A stretch of 64,000 bases of DNA. Source: Methylomicrobium sp035916875. Lineage in GTDB: Bacteria; Pseudomonadota; Gammaproteobacteria; Methylococcales; Methylomonadaceae. Made by a program: the position numbers and the translations under genes. The notes under the pieces are model-generated. The model was not told the DNA's origin, searched no databases, and saw only the letters and a program-made list of their open reading frames with translations. Below are positions 24,849 through 34,088 of this stretch, in pieces (within the stretch, counting starts at the first letter, position 1; the number at the start of each line of letters is the position of its first letter). The DNA lies in the NCBI RefSeq assembly GCF_035916875.1, contig NZ_JAXUHN010000070.1, positions 22,845 to 86,844 of the forward strand, written 5' to 3'.

Positions 24849-25262
24849 CTACTGTTCCACCGTCACGAACGCCAGCTTGGTAATCCCCGCATGTTGCGCG
24901 GCGGCCATCACTTCCGCTACCTTTGAATAGATGACGCCCTGGTCGGCGTACAGATGCACCGCCGTTTCCGGGTTGTTTTTGAGTTCTTCGGTCAACGCGG
25001 CTTCCAGCGCGGGCAGGTCGGCGAGCGGCTTTTTGTTCAGCGTGACCAAGCCCTGCGCATCGATGCCGAGTTGCAGCGGCGGGTCTTTCACGTCCGGCGT
25101 CGTTTCGGCTGTTTTCGGCAGGTTGACCTTGACCGATTGCGTCAAGAGCGGTGCGGTTACCAAGAGAATGATCACCAGCACCAGCATTACGTCGACCAGC
25201 GGTGTGACGTTGATGTCGCTGATCGCGTCCTGTTCTTCCGAGGATTGCGTATTAAAGGCCAT
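24849..25262 (-). CDS. exbD: ExbD, TonB-complex proton-channel subunit
   Basis: This 137-residue inner-membrane protein has one helix containing the key Asp (D24 in NVTPLVDVMLVLVIILLV), as in E. coli ExbD, followed by the periplasmic domain (VHLYADQGVIYSKVAEVMAA). With ExbB it uses the proton gradient to drive TonB. It lies 5 bases after exbB on the same strand, completing a tonB-exbB-exbD operon. A remnant of a close copy of its C-terminus sits at 18095-18175. Confidence 0.94.
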   Translation of the reverse strand: MAFNTQSSEEQDAISDINVTPLVDVMLVLVIILLVTAPLLTQSVKVNLPKTAETTPDVKDPPLQLGIDAQGLVTLNKKPLADLPALEAALTEELKNNPETAVHLYADQGVIYSKVAEVMAAAQHAGITKLAFVTVEQ

Positions 25263-25267
25263 CGTGG

Positions 25268-25930
25268 TTACCCTTGGTTGCCGTCGGCGTTGAATACCAG
25301 ATGCAGAAAGCTGCCGGCGAAATGGTCCAGCGCTTGGCGGTGTTGTTTGGCGCGGCGGCCGAAAAAGTTATAGGCCAGCACCGCCGGTACCGCGACTGCG
25401 ATGCCGACCGCGGTCGCGATCAAGGCGTCGCCGATCGGGCCGGCCACCACGTCGAGGCTGGCCGAGCCGCTTTGGCTGATTTCGTGCAGCGCGTGCATGA
25501 TGCCGAGCACGGTGCCGAACAGGCCGACGAACGGCGCGGTGCTGCCGATGCTGGCAAGCAACGTCAATCCGCTTTCGAGTGCGCATTGCTCTTCCTGCGT
25601 TTGGATGCGCAGAGTCTGGCCAAGCAATTCTTCCGGCGAACCGCGGAATTTGAGCGCCTGTGCAGAGGTTGAGCGCATTTCGCTCAGCCAGCCGAAACCG
25701 CGTTGTGCGATGCGCGCCTGCGGGCCGCGAACCGCCATGATCGGTATCGCTTTCGCGCTTTCTAGATCGGACGCTTCCCAAAATGCGTTGCTGAAGCGCC
25801 GGTTCTGGTAGCCGTTGCGGGCAAACTGCCAAATTTTGAACACGATCAGCGACCAAGTGGCGATCGAAAACGCCAGCAAGGTATAGAGGGTTCCGTCAAC
25901 GATGACGGCGGGATGGATGTGGTGGGGCAT
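25268..25930 (-). CDS. exbB: ExbB, TonB-complex proton-channel subunit
   Basis: This 220-residue protein has three membrane helices (about 12-32, 122-145, 157-180) of the MotA/TolQ/ExbB family. GSTAPFVGLFGTVLGIMHAL and GPIGDALIATAVGIAVAVPA are the typical helix 2 and 3 stretches. It forms the pentameric channel around ExbD. It lies 15 bases after tonB and 5 bases before exbD. Confidence 0.94.
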   Translation of the reverse strand: MPHHIHPAVIVDGTLYTLLAFSIATWSLIVFKIWQFARNGYQNRRFSNAFWEASDLESAKAIPIMAVRGPQARIAQRGFGWLSEMRSTSAQALKFRGSPEELLGQTLRIQTQEEQCALESGLTLLASIGSTAPFVGLFGTVLGIMHALHEISQSGSASLDVVAGPIGDALIATAVGIAVAVPAVLAYNFFGRRAKQHRQALDHFAGSFLHLVFNADGNQG

Positions 25931-25945
25931 TGATGTCTCCTGCTA

Positions 25946-26740
25946 TCAATTGTTTAACGTGAAAATGATCGGCACGATCACTGAACTGGCGACCGCTGTG
26001 CTGCCGCGCATCGCCGGAATGAATTTCCATTTTTCGACCGCCGCGACCGCCGACTCGTCGAGGATGTCATGGCCGCTGCTGCGGTGGATTGCAACACTGT
26101 CGCTGAAGCCTTCGGCGGAGACCTGGACCTTCAGCAAGACTTTGCCTTCCCAGCCACGGTTGCGCGCCAGGCGGGGATACTCGGGTTTCGGGTTGAAGCC
26201 GTAATTGGCGCGGAAATTCGCTTCGGTAAAGGTTTCCGCGGGCGCTGCGGCGGTTTTGACCGGCGGTGATGGCGGTGCGGGCGGCGACGGCGAGGTCTCC
26301 GGTTCGGCAGCCTGGGTTTCCGCGGGTTTAGGCAAAGCCAAGGCATCTTTCGACAACGGCTTGGGTGGCTTGCGCACGTCCGGCTTCTTCTTCGCGACGG
26401 GCTTTTTCTTCGGCTTGGGTTTGGGCGGCTCCGGCGGTTTCGGCGGCGCAGGCGGAGCGACATTGGGCTGCTGTTTCGGCGCGGCGACGAGCGACACTTC
26501 CATCATCAACGGTTTGGCCTGGGCAACCGGTTCGCTCGGCGCGAATAGCCAAAGCAGCGCCGACACGTGCAACAGCAAAACCACCAGCACGATTTCGCCG
26601 AACAGATAGCCGGGGCGTTTTTCACGGCGCAATGCTTGAAGCAGCGCCTGCCACGAAGAATGCGGATCGGTTGCCGCGCCGCCCGGATAAGCGAAATCCG
26701 GTGCTGACGGCCCGCCATCCCGGCTATTGAATAGTTGCAT
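25946..26740 (-). CDS. tonB: TonB energy transducer
   Basis: This protein has about 264 residues from ATG 26740; a TTG six codons upstream (26758) is an alternative. Order: cytoplasmic lead, membrane helix (about 50-68, FGEIVLVVLLLHVSALLWLF), a long Pro/Lys region (PPKPPEPPKPKPKKKP), and the C-terminal TonB domain with PEYPRLARNRGWEGKVLLKV, SSGHDILDESAVAAVEKW and KFIPAMRG. It spans the periplasm and energises the receptors of this island. It is first in the tonB-exbB-exbD operon; a promoter element at 26923-26974 precedes it. Confidence 0.92.
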   Translation of the reverse strand: MQLFNSRDGGPSAPDFAYPGGAATDPHSSWQALLQALRREKRPGYLFGEIVLVVLLLHVSALLWLFAPSEPVAQAKPLMMEVSLVAAPKQQPNVAPPAPPKPPEPPKPKPKKKPVAKKKPDVRKPPKPLSKDALALPKPAETQAAEPETSPSPPAPPSPPVKTAAAPAETFTEANFRANYGFNPKPEYPRLARNRGWEGKVLLKVQVSAEGFSDSVAIHRSSGHDILDESAVAAVEKWKFIPAMRGSTAVASSVIVPIIFTLNN

Positions 26741-26922
26741 AAAAATTTTACCGTACAATCATGGAGTCGTTTGATCGGCGCGGGGCAATGGGGCGTTCGA
26801 TCCCCCCCTCTCCTCTCTATTCATGTCCAGCCTCCCTTCAACATCATTAGTGACGAACAACGAAGCAGGGCTTGGCGTATTTTTTTACCCGACCCTTAAA
26901 TTAAGGATGCGCCTAATTGTTA

Positions 26923-26974
26923 TAAGACGTTTCAGAACACAAAAACCCCACCTCAGTGAAAACAAAATTGTGTC
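26923..26974 (-). promoter_or_regulatory. Iron-regulon promoter element (site B), reading into tonB-exbB-exbD
   Basis: Read on the minus strand: GACACAATTTTGTTTTC, then GAGGTGGGGTTTT, then CTGAAACGTCTTATAAC (CGTC at 26926-26929). It is nearly identical to site C before the efflux operon. The leader to tonB is about 175 bases. The first block overlaps a TGTGTCA motif. Confidence 0.65.
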
Positions 26975-27030
26975 ATTTGCCACAGTTGTGCTGGACATGG
27001 CCTAGCGGGCGGGACAACCGTGCTTGGGTA

Positions 27031-27378
27031 TTAATGGCTTTCGAGTTTCTTTTTGCCGGCTTCGGCGTCCTTGCCGACCTTTTCGATCGTTGCACGGTGC
27101 TCGGCCTGCGCGGCATTGGCGCTGTCGGCAATGATTGCGTTGTCGGTGTTCGCCTCTTTCACCAGGCATTCGTAATAGGTCTTCGCCTGTTGCTGCCAGG
27201 CATTGACCTTGGCGACGCTTTTGTTGAACACTTCGACGTTGCTTGGTTCGATCACGGGCGTTTCGGGTGGGTTGCCGCAGTTCGAGGGGGTCCATTTGCC
27301 ATTCGCGATCGTGCCGGCGTTGGCGTGCATGGCACCAGTCAAGGTGGCAGTCAGTATCAGCAGAGTGTGTTTTATCAT
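27031..27378 (-). CDS. Small secreted protein of unknown function
   Basis: This 115-residue protein has a signal peptide (LLILTATLTGAMHANAGT, cleavage near residue 21) and a mostly helical, charged mature part. A Cys pair (SNCGNPP and YYECLV) could form a disulfide. I do not recognise the family. It starts one base after the RND pump gene stop and is probably the last gene of the efflux operon. It could be a periplasmic accessory of the pump; that rests only on position. Confidence 0.6.
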   Translation of the reverse strand: MIKHTLLILTATLTGAMHANAGTIANGKWTPSNCGNPPETPVIEPSNVEVFNKSVAKVNAWQQQAKTYYECLVKEANTDNAIIADSANAAQAEHRATIEKVGKDAEAGKKKLESH

Positions 27379-27379
27379 G

Positions 27380-30300
27380 TTATTTCTCTGGTCTTGAATT
27401 GAATTGATTTAATAGTTCGTTTGAAGAGTCCCGGCGCAGCCAGCGCAGCAACCATTGCACGCCGTTGTCGAAATCCTGCAGCACCGCATAACAGGCCGGA
27501 ATCAGGATCAACGTCGCGGCCATGCCGAACAACAGGCCGAAGGTCAGCGACAAGGTCATCGGCACCAGAAATACCGCCTGCTCGCTGGTTTCGAACAGCA
27601 TCGGAAAAAAACCTGCCAGATTGGTCAGGGCGACCAGCACAATCGGCCGGAAACGGCTTGCACAGGCATCGACGATCAGCGCACTCAGGGACGACGTATC
27701 GGCGCGGCGCTGCCGAATGTAGTCGAGCAGCACGATGCTGTCGTTGACGACCACGCCGCTGGCGGCGACCGCCCCGATCACCGATTGAAAGGTCATCGTC
27801 ATGCCTAGAGCCCAGTGGATCAGCAACGCGCCGAGCCAGGCTACCGGCACCGCCAGCATGAACAGCAAGGGCTGCGAATAGGAGCGGAAGCTGACCGCGA
27901 TCAGCGCATAGATCGCGACCAGCGAAATCAGCGTGTTGCGCTTCAGTCCTTCGGTCACCCGGTCGGCTTCTTCCTTGGCCGCGCCGCCGGAAATTTCGAG
28001 GCCAGGATAACGGTTCTCCAACGTTTCAAAGGCGTCAGCCTGCAGCTCCTTGAAGATTTGCTCGCCGGTGATCGCCTGGCGTTTGTCGAGACGGGCCTGG
28101 ATCGAGACGATGCCGCGCCGGTCTTCGCGAGTCAGTTCACCGAAACCGGGGGCGAAGCCGATCTTAGCCAGTTCGCCGAGCGGGGCTTGGCCGCCGTCCG
28201 GCAGCGCAACCGATAACGCACGCAGGCTTTGAAAATCCTGCCGTTCCGCGCGCGGCGTGCGGATCATGATCTTGATCTGATCGCGTCCGCGAATGAAGCG
28301 CTGCGCTTCGTCGCCGAAATAGGCATGGCGCACCTGTTCGGCCAGTTCGCGCAGGCGCAGCCCCAGCCGCTCGGCCGACGCAGTCAATTCGAGGCGCAAT
28401 TCGGGCTTGCCGGGGCGGCGCGAGTCTTCGATTTCGGTCACGCCGGGAAAGGCGGCGATTTTATTTTTCAGTTCATCGACCGCCGCGCCTAGCGAGACCG
28501 GATCAGGCCCGGTCACCTCGAGTTCGAGATCGATCACATCCTGTTCGGTCGGGGTATGGAAATCCGGGCGAAAGTCGCCGACATCGCCGACGTGGTCGTA
28601 CCAGCGCTTGATCAGATCACGGATGTGAAAGTTTTTGCGCGCCTCGCTCGAAAACTCGACCCAGATGGTCGGATCGGTTTCCTCGATGAACACGTCCAGA
28701 CCTTCGACCACGCTCGGCGAGCCGGGCGGCTGGGTTTGATTCAACTCCTGTTCGGCCTTTTTTAGCGCCGCCACGAATTGCTCGATACGGGCGCGTGTTT
28801 CCGCGTAGGGCGTGCCGAGTGGCGGGCGCAGGTGGATGTGAAAATTGTCGTAGCTGACGTCTTCTTCGAGCGACAGCTTGACATAATCGTGCTTGACCAG
28901 GGTCAGGCCGACGATCACCGCGCCGGCGAACAGCGCGACGGTGGCATAACGCCAGGCCAGCACCCGACGTAGGAACGGCTGAAAGCCGCGTTCGTTGCAG
29001 AAAGCCAGGCCGCCGTTCAACGCCACGCGCAGGCGCACAATCCGGGGCCAGGCCTTGGCCTGTTTCGGTTCGTGTGCGAGATGGGCCGGCAGGATCAACA
29101 GCGCCTCGACCAGCGAAAACGCCAGCGACAGAATCATCACCACCGCAACCGGCTTCATGAACTTGGTCGCCCAGCTCGGCGGCACGAACAGGCCCGGCAA
29201 AAAAGCGATCAGGCCGATCAACACGCCGAGCGTGACCGGCACCGCGACGTCGCGAACGCCTTTGATCGCGGCTTGCAGCGCGCCGACGCCCCGACATTGC
29301 AGTTCGTGAATGCGTTCGCTGACGATGATCGCGTCATCGACCAGAACCCCCATCGACAACACGAAACCGAACAGCGACAGCATGTTCAAGGTCACGCCGC
29401 AGGCCGGCATCCACCACAAGGCGCCGAACACCGAAATCATCACTCCGACCGCGGCCCAGACCGCGACCTGGGTGCTCAAAAACAGCCACAGCACCAGCAA
29501 CACCAGCAAAAAACCGCTGACGCCTTCGAACATCAGCGTGTCGAGTAGTTCGGAAAACGAGCGTGCATTGTCGCGTCGGGTTCTGATCTGAATGCCTTCG
29601 GGCAGGGTTGGGCGCAGGGTTTCGACGTAGCGGGCGACCTGTTCGGCCGCGCCGACCAGATTATGCCGGGCGATCACGCCGATCGTTTCGGACGGCTTGC
29701 CGTCGCTGTAATATTCGAAGCCTTTTTCGGCATAGCCGTCGGTCACGGTGGCGATGTCGCCCAAGGTCAGGCGCGTGCCGTCGGGATAGGTGCGGAGCGT
29801 CAATGCCAGCAGCTTGTCGCGCGTGTCTGCGGTGCTTTTCGCACGCAACTGGAATTCACCGGTCGGCGCTTTCATCACGCCGCCGGCCAAATCCAGAGAT
29901 TCCCGGCGAACCGCAGCAGCCACATCGTCTAGCGTCAATTGCTGCTGCTTGAGTCGCTCGGCCGGAATTTCGACCGCGACCTCGAATTCGACTTGATTCC
30001 ATAACTCGGCCTTGCGTACCTCGCCCAGTTGCGCCAGATCGTCGCGCACCGTCTCGGCTAGACGGCGCAAAGTCAGTTTGTCGGCATCGCCGGACAAAAT
30101 CACCGAAATGGCCGCATATTCCCAACCGGAATCCTCGATATCGATACGCTCGACTTCTTTCGGCAGGTTCTTGATCGCCTGCACCCGAGAACGGATCGCG
30201 CCGGACAATTCGCGCAACGGATAGTCCTGCAACACCTGCACGCTGACTTCGCATTTGTCGCCAGTCGCGGTGCTGTTTAGCTTTTTGATGCCTTGCAGGT

Positions 30301-30538
30301 CATGAATCGCTTCCTCGATAGGGATGCAGACGCTTTGCTGGATTTCGGCCGGACCTGCGCCCGGATACGGCGCGGTCACGCCGATCCGCTCCGGCGCGAA
30401 ACGCGGATAGGCTTCGCGGTCGGTTTGCTGCAAGGTGTGGATGCCGCCGATGAAAATCAGCAGCATCAATAGATTCGCCGCGACCGGATTGCCGGCAAAC
30501 CAGCCGAGCAGCGAACGGCTGCCTCGGGGCCGCGTCAT
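27380..30538 (-). CDS. RND-family efflux transporter (inner-membrane pump)
   Basis: This 1052-residue pump has the AcrB/MexB-like two-fold layout: twelve helices and two large periplasmic loops. The proton-relay Asp pair is present as D401-D402 (MGVLVDDAIIVSERI). It begins GWFAGNPVAANLLMLLIFIG as in the VexF/MdtB-like branch, with the conserved DREAYPRF, VTAPYPGAGPAEIQ and IDIEDSGWEYAAI. Lys in the second half (no heavy-metal CusA signature) points to organic substrates. It overlaps the fusion-protein gene by 4 bases. Its operon is preceded by the same promoter element as tonB, so it may export siderophore or a related ligand; that is inference. Confidence 0.92.
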   Translation of the reverse strand: MTRPRGSRSLLGWFAGNPVAANLLMLLIFIGGIHTLQQTDREAYPRFAPERIGVTAPYPGAGPAEIQQSVCIPIEEAIHDLQGIKKLNSTATGDKCEVSVQVLQDYPLRELSGAIRSRVQAIKNLPKEVERIDIEDSGWEYAAISVILSGDADKLTLRRLAETVRDDLAQLGEVRKAELWNQVEFEVAVEIPAERLKQQQLTLDDVAAAVRRESLDLAGGVMKAPTGEFQLRAKSTADTRDKLLALTLRTYPDGTRLTLGDIATVTDGYAEKGFEYYSDGKPSETIGVIARHNLVGAAEQVARYVETLRPTLPEGIQIRTRRDNARSFSELLDTLMFEGVSGFLLVLLVLWLFLSTQVAVWAAVGVMISVFGALWWMPACGVTLNMLSLFGFVLSMGVLVDDAIIVSERIHELQCRGVGALQAAIKGVRDVAVPVTLGVLIGLIAFLPGLFVPPSWATKFMKPVAVVMILSLAFSLVEALLILPAHLAHEPKQAKAWPRIVRLRVALNGGLAFCNERGFQPFLRRVLAWRYATVALFAGAVIVGLTLVKHDYVKLSLEEDVSYDNFHIHLRPPLGTPYAETRARIEQFVAALKKAEQELNQTQPPGSPSVVEGLDVFIEETDPTIWVEFSSEARKNFHIRDLIKRWYDHVGDVGDFRPDFHTPTEQDVIDLELEVTGPDPVSLGAAVDELKNKIAAFPGVTEIEDSRRPGKPELRLELTASAERLGLRLRELAEQVRHAYFGDEAQRFIRGRDQIKIMIRTPRAERQDFQSLRALSVALPDGGQAPLGELAKIGFAPGFGELTREDRRGIVSIQARLDKRQAITGEQIFKELQADAFETLENRYPGLEISGGAAKEEADRVTEGLKRNTLISLVAIYALIAVSFRSYSQPLLFMLAVPVAWLGALLIHWALGMTMTFQSVIGAVAASGVVVNDSIVLLDYIRQRRADTSSLSALIVDACASRFRPIVLVALTNLAGFFPMLFETSEQAVFLVPMTLSLTFGLLFGMAATLILIPACYAVLQDFDNGVQWLLRWLRRDSSNELLNQFNSRPEK

Positions 30539-31707
30539 GACCGTCCTCCCGGCGCAACCGTCTTGATCACGACCTGCATGCCGTCGATCGGCAATTCGAT
30601 GCCCGAGACCAACACCCTTTCGTCCGCATTGAGGCCCTTGCCGATCACCAGCCGGTCGGCCTCCGTGCGTACGATTCCGACATGGCGCATACGCAAGCGA
30701 TTGTCTCGATCGACGACGTAGACCTGATAGCCGCCATGCAGCGCCGCGCGCGGAATATTGATCAGATCGCTCCGCTCGCTGCCTGCAATCTCCGCCTGTA
30801 CGAACAGGCCCGCCGCCAGCGGCGGATGGCTCGGATGATAGGCATAAGGATCGCGGATTTCGGCCACCGCGTACAGCATGCCGGTTTTGTCGTCGAGCAT
30901 GCCTTCGGTGCGCACGATGCGACCCTGCCAGGTGTGGATTTTTCCGGCGAATTGCGCGCGGAGCGTGACGCTCGGACCGGCCGCGGGCTGTGCGGCATTC
31001 GCATAAAACAGCGGCAAGTCAAGAAATTCGATTTGCTCGCTCGGAACCGGCAGGCGCACTTCCGCAATGTCGGTCGCGTAGATGTTCGCGACGATCTTGC
31101 CGCTTTCGACGTATTGGCCGATGTCTGCCTGTTTCTCGCGCACCCGGCCGGCGAATGGCGCGCTCAGGTCGCAGCGGCTGCGCTTGAGGCGCGCGGCGGC
31201 TAAATCCGCTTCCGCCGCGGCCAGTTTGGCGCGGCGCTCGGCCAGATGCGGCTTGTGCAGCACGAAATCGTTTGCATCGCCGCCGCCCAGTGCCTGCCAT
31301 TCGTTTTGCGCCTGCTCCGCTTCGGCTTCTTCGCGTAGCAGATCCTTGCGGGCCTCGGCGACCTGCGCCTGGGCCTTGGTGATCGCAAAGTCGTAATCGC
31401 GCGGATCGATCGCGATCAAGCGGTCGCCTTTTTTGAAAAAGCCGCCTGCCACAAAGGCCGGATGAATCGCAACGACCTTGCCGGACACTTCGCTGACCAA
31501 ATCGATTTCGGTGCGCGGCCTGACCACGCCTTGCGAGGCCACGTCCATGCGTAAGGTTTCCAGGCGCGCCGTCGCCACCGTGACTTGCGGCGGCGGCTTG
31601 CCGCCAGCTTGCGGCGCGACGGCCGGTTTGTGCGCAATCAGCGCCCAGCAGGCGGCCGCGGACGCCGACAAGATGATGATCGGAAGAGTGATTTTTACCC
31701 ATTTCAT
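30535..31707 (-). CDS. RND efflux membrane-fusion protein
   Basis: This 390-residue periplasmic adaptor has an N-terminal membrane anchor (IILSASAAACWALIA), lipoyl halves (VRPRTEIDLVSEVSGKVVAI and RCDLSAPFAGRVREKQADIG), a helical hairpin between them (AQVAEARKDLLREEAEAEQA) and a beta-barrel domain (EVRLPVPSEQIEFL). It bridges the pump and the outer-membrane channel. The gene lies between outer-membrane factor and pump genes and overlaps the latter by 4 bases (ATGA). Confidence 0.92.
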   Translation of the reverse strand: MKWVKITLPIIILSASAAACWALIAHKPAVAPQAGGKPPPQVTVATARLETLRMDVASQGVVRPRTEIDLVSEVSGKVVAIHPAFVAGGFFKKGDRLIAIDPRDYDFAITKAQAQVAEARKDLLREEAEAEQAQNEWQALGGGDANDFVLHKPHLAERRAKLAAAEADLAAARLKRSRCDLSAPFAGRVREKQADIGQYVESGKIVANIYATDIAEVRLPVPSEQIEFLDLPLFYANAAQPAAGPSVTLRAQFAGKIHTWQGRIVRTEGMLDDKTGMLYAVAEIRDPYAYHPSHPPLAAGLFVQAEIAGSERSDLINIPRAALHGGYQVYVVDRDNRLRMRHVGIVRTEADRLVIGKGLNADERVLVSGIELPIDGMQVVIKTVAPGGRS

Positions 31708-31722
31708 AAAGTCGGTTGATTC

Positions 31723-33120
31723 CTAAAAGCCGCCGCCCAAAGCCAGGTACAGATTGATGCGGTTGTTCAATAATTGCCGGTGCGCGGTCAAATGTGCGCT
31801 TTGTGCATTCAGCGTGCTTCGGTAGCTATCCAGCAGAGTCAAAATTTCGATCAGACCGTGCTGGTACGAATACACGGCCAGCTTGCGGCTGGCATCGGTT
31901 TGCTTGACCGCTTCCTGCAAAGCGTTTTCTTGTTCGCGCAAACGGTCTTCGGCGGCCAGCGTTTGTTCTACTTCGCGGAAGGCATTCAATGCGGCATTAC
32001 GGTAGCCGTTCAGCGTTTCCTCGACGCGCGCTTCCTGCAACTGGATCTCGCCATGTAGACGGCCGCCGGTAAAAATCGGCTGTAACAAGCCGAGCGCCAG
32101 ATTCCAGGCCGCCGCGCGCGGATCGACCAGTTCGCTCAATGCGGCGCTGCCGGTACCGCCGCTCGCGGTCAGCGTGAAGCGCGGCAACAGAGCCTTGCGG
32201 GCACTTTCGAGCCTTTTGTCGGTGGCGCAAAGGCGGGCGAAGGCCGCGTTCAGGTCGGGACGGCGTTCGATCAAGTCGGAAGGTATGCCGACCGGAGCGG
32301 TCGGCGGCAGCGGCGGCAGCGTCTCGGCTTCGGCAAAATGCCCTTCGGGATATCGTCCGAGCAGCACTTCCAGATCGCGGGTCAGGTTTTGTACGCGGGT
32401 GCGCTGCACCGCAAGCTGGGCCCCCGCATTCGCCAGGTCGGTCAACGCCAGACGCAAATCCAGCGCATGGGTCAATCCGCGCCGGAAGCGTCCGCGCAGC
32501 AGTTCGACCAGCGTGCGGCGGTCGCGCATCGATTGTTCGGCAACCTTGACCTGTGCGCGCGCCTCGGCCAGTTCGATGTAATTCTGCGCGCTGCGCGCCG
32601 CCAGCGAAAGACGCGCGGCCTGCCAGTCGGCGGCGGCCGCTTCGGCATCCTGTCCCGAAGCAAGCTGCGTGGCGCGAATCCGCCCCCAGACGTCCAGCTC
32701 CCAAGACAGACCGAACAGCGCTTCGAAGACGTCGGTTTCCGATTCGTTCGCGCCCTGATCGCCGCGCCGGTAGCCGGCCAGTAATGACAGCTGCGGCCAA
32801 CGTCCCGCGCCGTCGATGCGCATCCGGGCGCGCGCCGCCTCGATGCGCGCGGCTGCCGCACGCAGATCGAAATTACCGACGAGCGCCGCGCGCACCGTTT
32901 GCGTCAGCCGCGAATCGGCAAAGGTCTCCAGCCAATGATCCTGGTGCGGAGATTGCGGTTGCGGCGCTGCCGACCATTGCGCCGGCAGCGGCGGCAGCGC
33001 GGCTTGCCGCTCGCGTGCGGGCATCGTCGTGCAACCCGCCGACAGCAGACAAAGGAGCCCAACAACGGACACTGTCAATTCGTGCGACATGTGAGGGGTA
33101 GCAACTTCCGTTTCAGACAT
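31723..33120 (-). CDS. Outer-membrane efflux lipoprotein, NodT/OprM type
   Basis: This protein has about 465 residues. A lipobox LLSAGC within the first 35 residues predicts a lipid-anchored outer-membrane factor. Two OEP repeats are visible (RAAAARIEAARARMRIDGAG; VEQTLAAEDRLREQENALQE), with the family stretch IERRPDLNAAFARLCA and the C-terminal LNNRINLYLALGGG. It forms the TolC-like exit duct. ATG 33120 was chosen; a later ATG (33090) would also give a good lipoprotein signal. It is the first of the three core efflux genes, 15 bases before the fusion-protein gene. Confidence 0.92.
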   Translation of the reverse strand: MSETEVATPHMSHELTVSVVGLLCLLSAGCTTMPARERQAALPPLPAQWSAAPQPQSPHQDHWLETFADSRLTQTVRAALVGNFDLRAAAARIEAARARMRIDGAGRWPQLSLLAGYRRGDQGANESETDVFEALFGLSWELDVWGRIRATQLASGQDAEAAAADWQAARLSLAARSAQNYIELAEARAQVKVAEQSMRDRRTLVELLRGRFRRGLTHALDLRLALTDLANAGAQLAVQRTRVQNLTRDLEVLLGRYPEGHFAEAETLPPLPPTAPVGIPSDLIERRPDLNAAFARLCATDKRLESARKALLPRFTLTASGGTGSAALSELVDPRAAAWNLALGLLQPIFTGGRLHGEIQLQEARVEETLNGYRNAALNAFREVEQTLAAEDRLREQENALQEAVKQTDASRKLAVYSYQHGLIEILTLLDSYRSTLNAQSAHLTAHRQLLNNRINLYLALGGGF

Positions 33121-33149
33121 CAAGGTTAAGAAATGCGATGGGTTTGTTT

Positions 33150-33434
33150 TCAGTACGCGGCATCCGCGACATTCGATGGTCCGGGCTCAAAACGACTTTC
33201 CGTTTTTTTCCCGGAATCGCTTTGGCGGGCGTTTTCTCTAGTCTGGTTAAGCTGCAATTGCAACTGCATTTCGGCAATCTGCTGATTGGCTTTTTCGACT
33301 TGCAGGCGTAAATCACCGATGGTTTCGTGCAGATATTGGAAATGAATCTGAAAATAACGGGCCGACGGAAACGGTTGCTCGGGCGGCGAATGCTCTGCGC
33401 TTGTGCTCGATTTTTTCATTCTCATCATAAACAT
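33150..33434 (-). CDS. Small coiled-coil protein leading the efflux operon
   Basis: This 94-residue protein has no signal peptide and no membrane helix. The middle (HETIGDLRLQVEKANQQIAE) is a heptad-like coiled coil rich in Gln. I do not recognise it. It starts about 85 bases after promoter element C and stops 30 bases before the outer-membrane factor gene on the same strand, so it is the first gene of the efflux transcript. A regulatory or adaptor role is possible but unsupported. Confidence 0.5.
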   Translation of the reverse strand: MFMMRMKKSSTSAEHSPPEQPFPSARYFQIHFQYLHETIGDLRLQVEKANQQIAEMQLQLQLNQTRENARQSDSGKKTESRFEPGPSNVADAAY

Positions 33435-33519
33435 CCGGAAATGCGAAATAGGCCGATGACCGATGATCAGTCGTCAAGCCTTGCTTTCATCTTCAGGCCC
33501 TAAAGGATCATTTACTCAG

Positions 33520-33571
33520 TAAGACGTTTGAGATGCGGAAAACCCCACCTCGAAGACAGAAAAAAATTAGC
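33520..33571 (-). promoter_or_regulatory. Iron-regulon promoter element (site C), reading into the efflux operon
   Basis: Read on the minus strand: GGCTAATTTTTTTCTG, then GAGGTGGGGTTTT, then CTCAAACGTCTTACTG (CGTC at 33523-33526). The central block is identical to that before tonB. Confidence 0.65.
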
Positions 33572-33720
33572 CTGCCGGTATCGCCATTTGACGCACTGAT
33601 TGCTCAATGCGTCTTTAAAAAAGCCGCTTGCTGACGCCCGTAACGCGCCGGGGTTCTTGCCTGTCGCTGAGCGTGCAGGCGCTGAGGATAAGAGTGCCGG
33701 TTGATTTTGGCTTCGTTGTT

Positions 33721-33736
33721 TGTGTCATATGACACA
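33721..33736. promoter_or_regulatory. Perfect palindrome TGTGTCATATGACACA
   Basis: A 16-base perfect palindrome in a gap between iron genes. Its half site TGTGTCA recurs in the other gaps listed under the inverted repeat at 24729-24765. It is a candidate operator for a dimeric regulator. Confidence 0.45.
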
Positions 33737-34088
33737 TAATCGCTGTGGCATACGACGTATTACCCCTCGTTCCCAAGCTAGAGCTTGGCGAGAAGGATTC
33801 CCATCGTTGACGTTGGAAACTGGCATCAACCCGTTATATCGGGAAGTTATTATTGACGTAATCCTGAGCAGTTCCAACAACGCTTCATCATACTGAACCG
33901 TCGATCCGAAACGCCGGCTCCGATTGTGAATCAAGGAATAACGGGAACAGGTGAATCTGTGGAGTTCCATCGGTTATAAAGAACACCAGCTCTTATGATG
34001 GGATGGAACTTTTTACATCTATTGTGGCGTAAATATTGCCTATTATTCGCGCATTGACTTTTTTGTTAATGATCCGCGTGCCTTATGA

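Larger units (their letters stand above)
33435..34088. other. Gap between the efflux operon and a broken sigma gene
   Basis: It contains promoter element C (33520-33571), the palindrome TGTGTCATATGACACA (33721-33736), and a partial palindrome TTCCCAAGCTAGAGCTTGG (33771-33789) resembling dispersed intergenic repeats. An open frame at 33725-33970 on the minus strand runs across these repeats and is not credible as a gene. Confidence 0.5.

Noticed and set aside
33725..33970. 81-codon open frame on the minus strand
   Set aside because: It overlaps palindromic repeats, has no ribosome site or recognisable domain.
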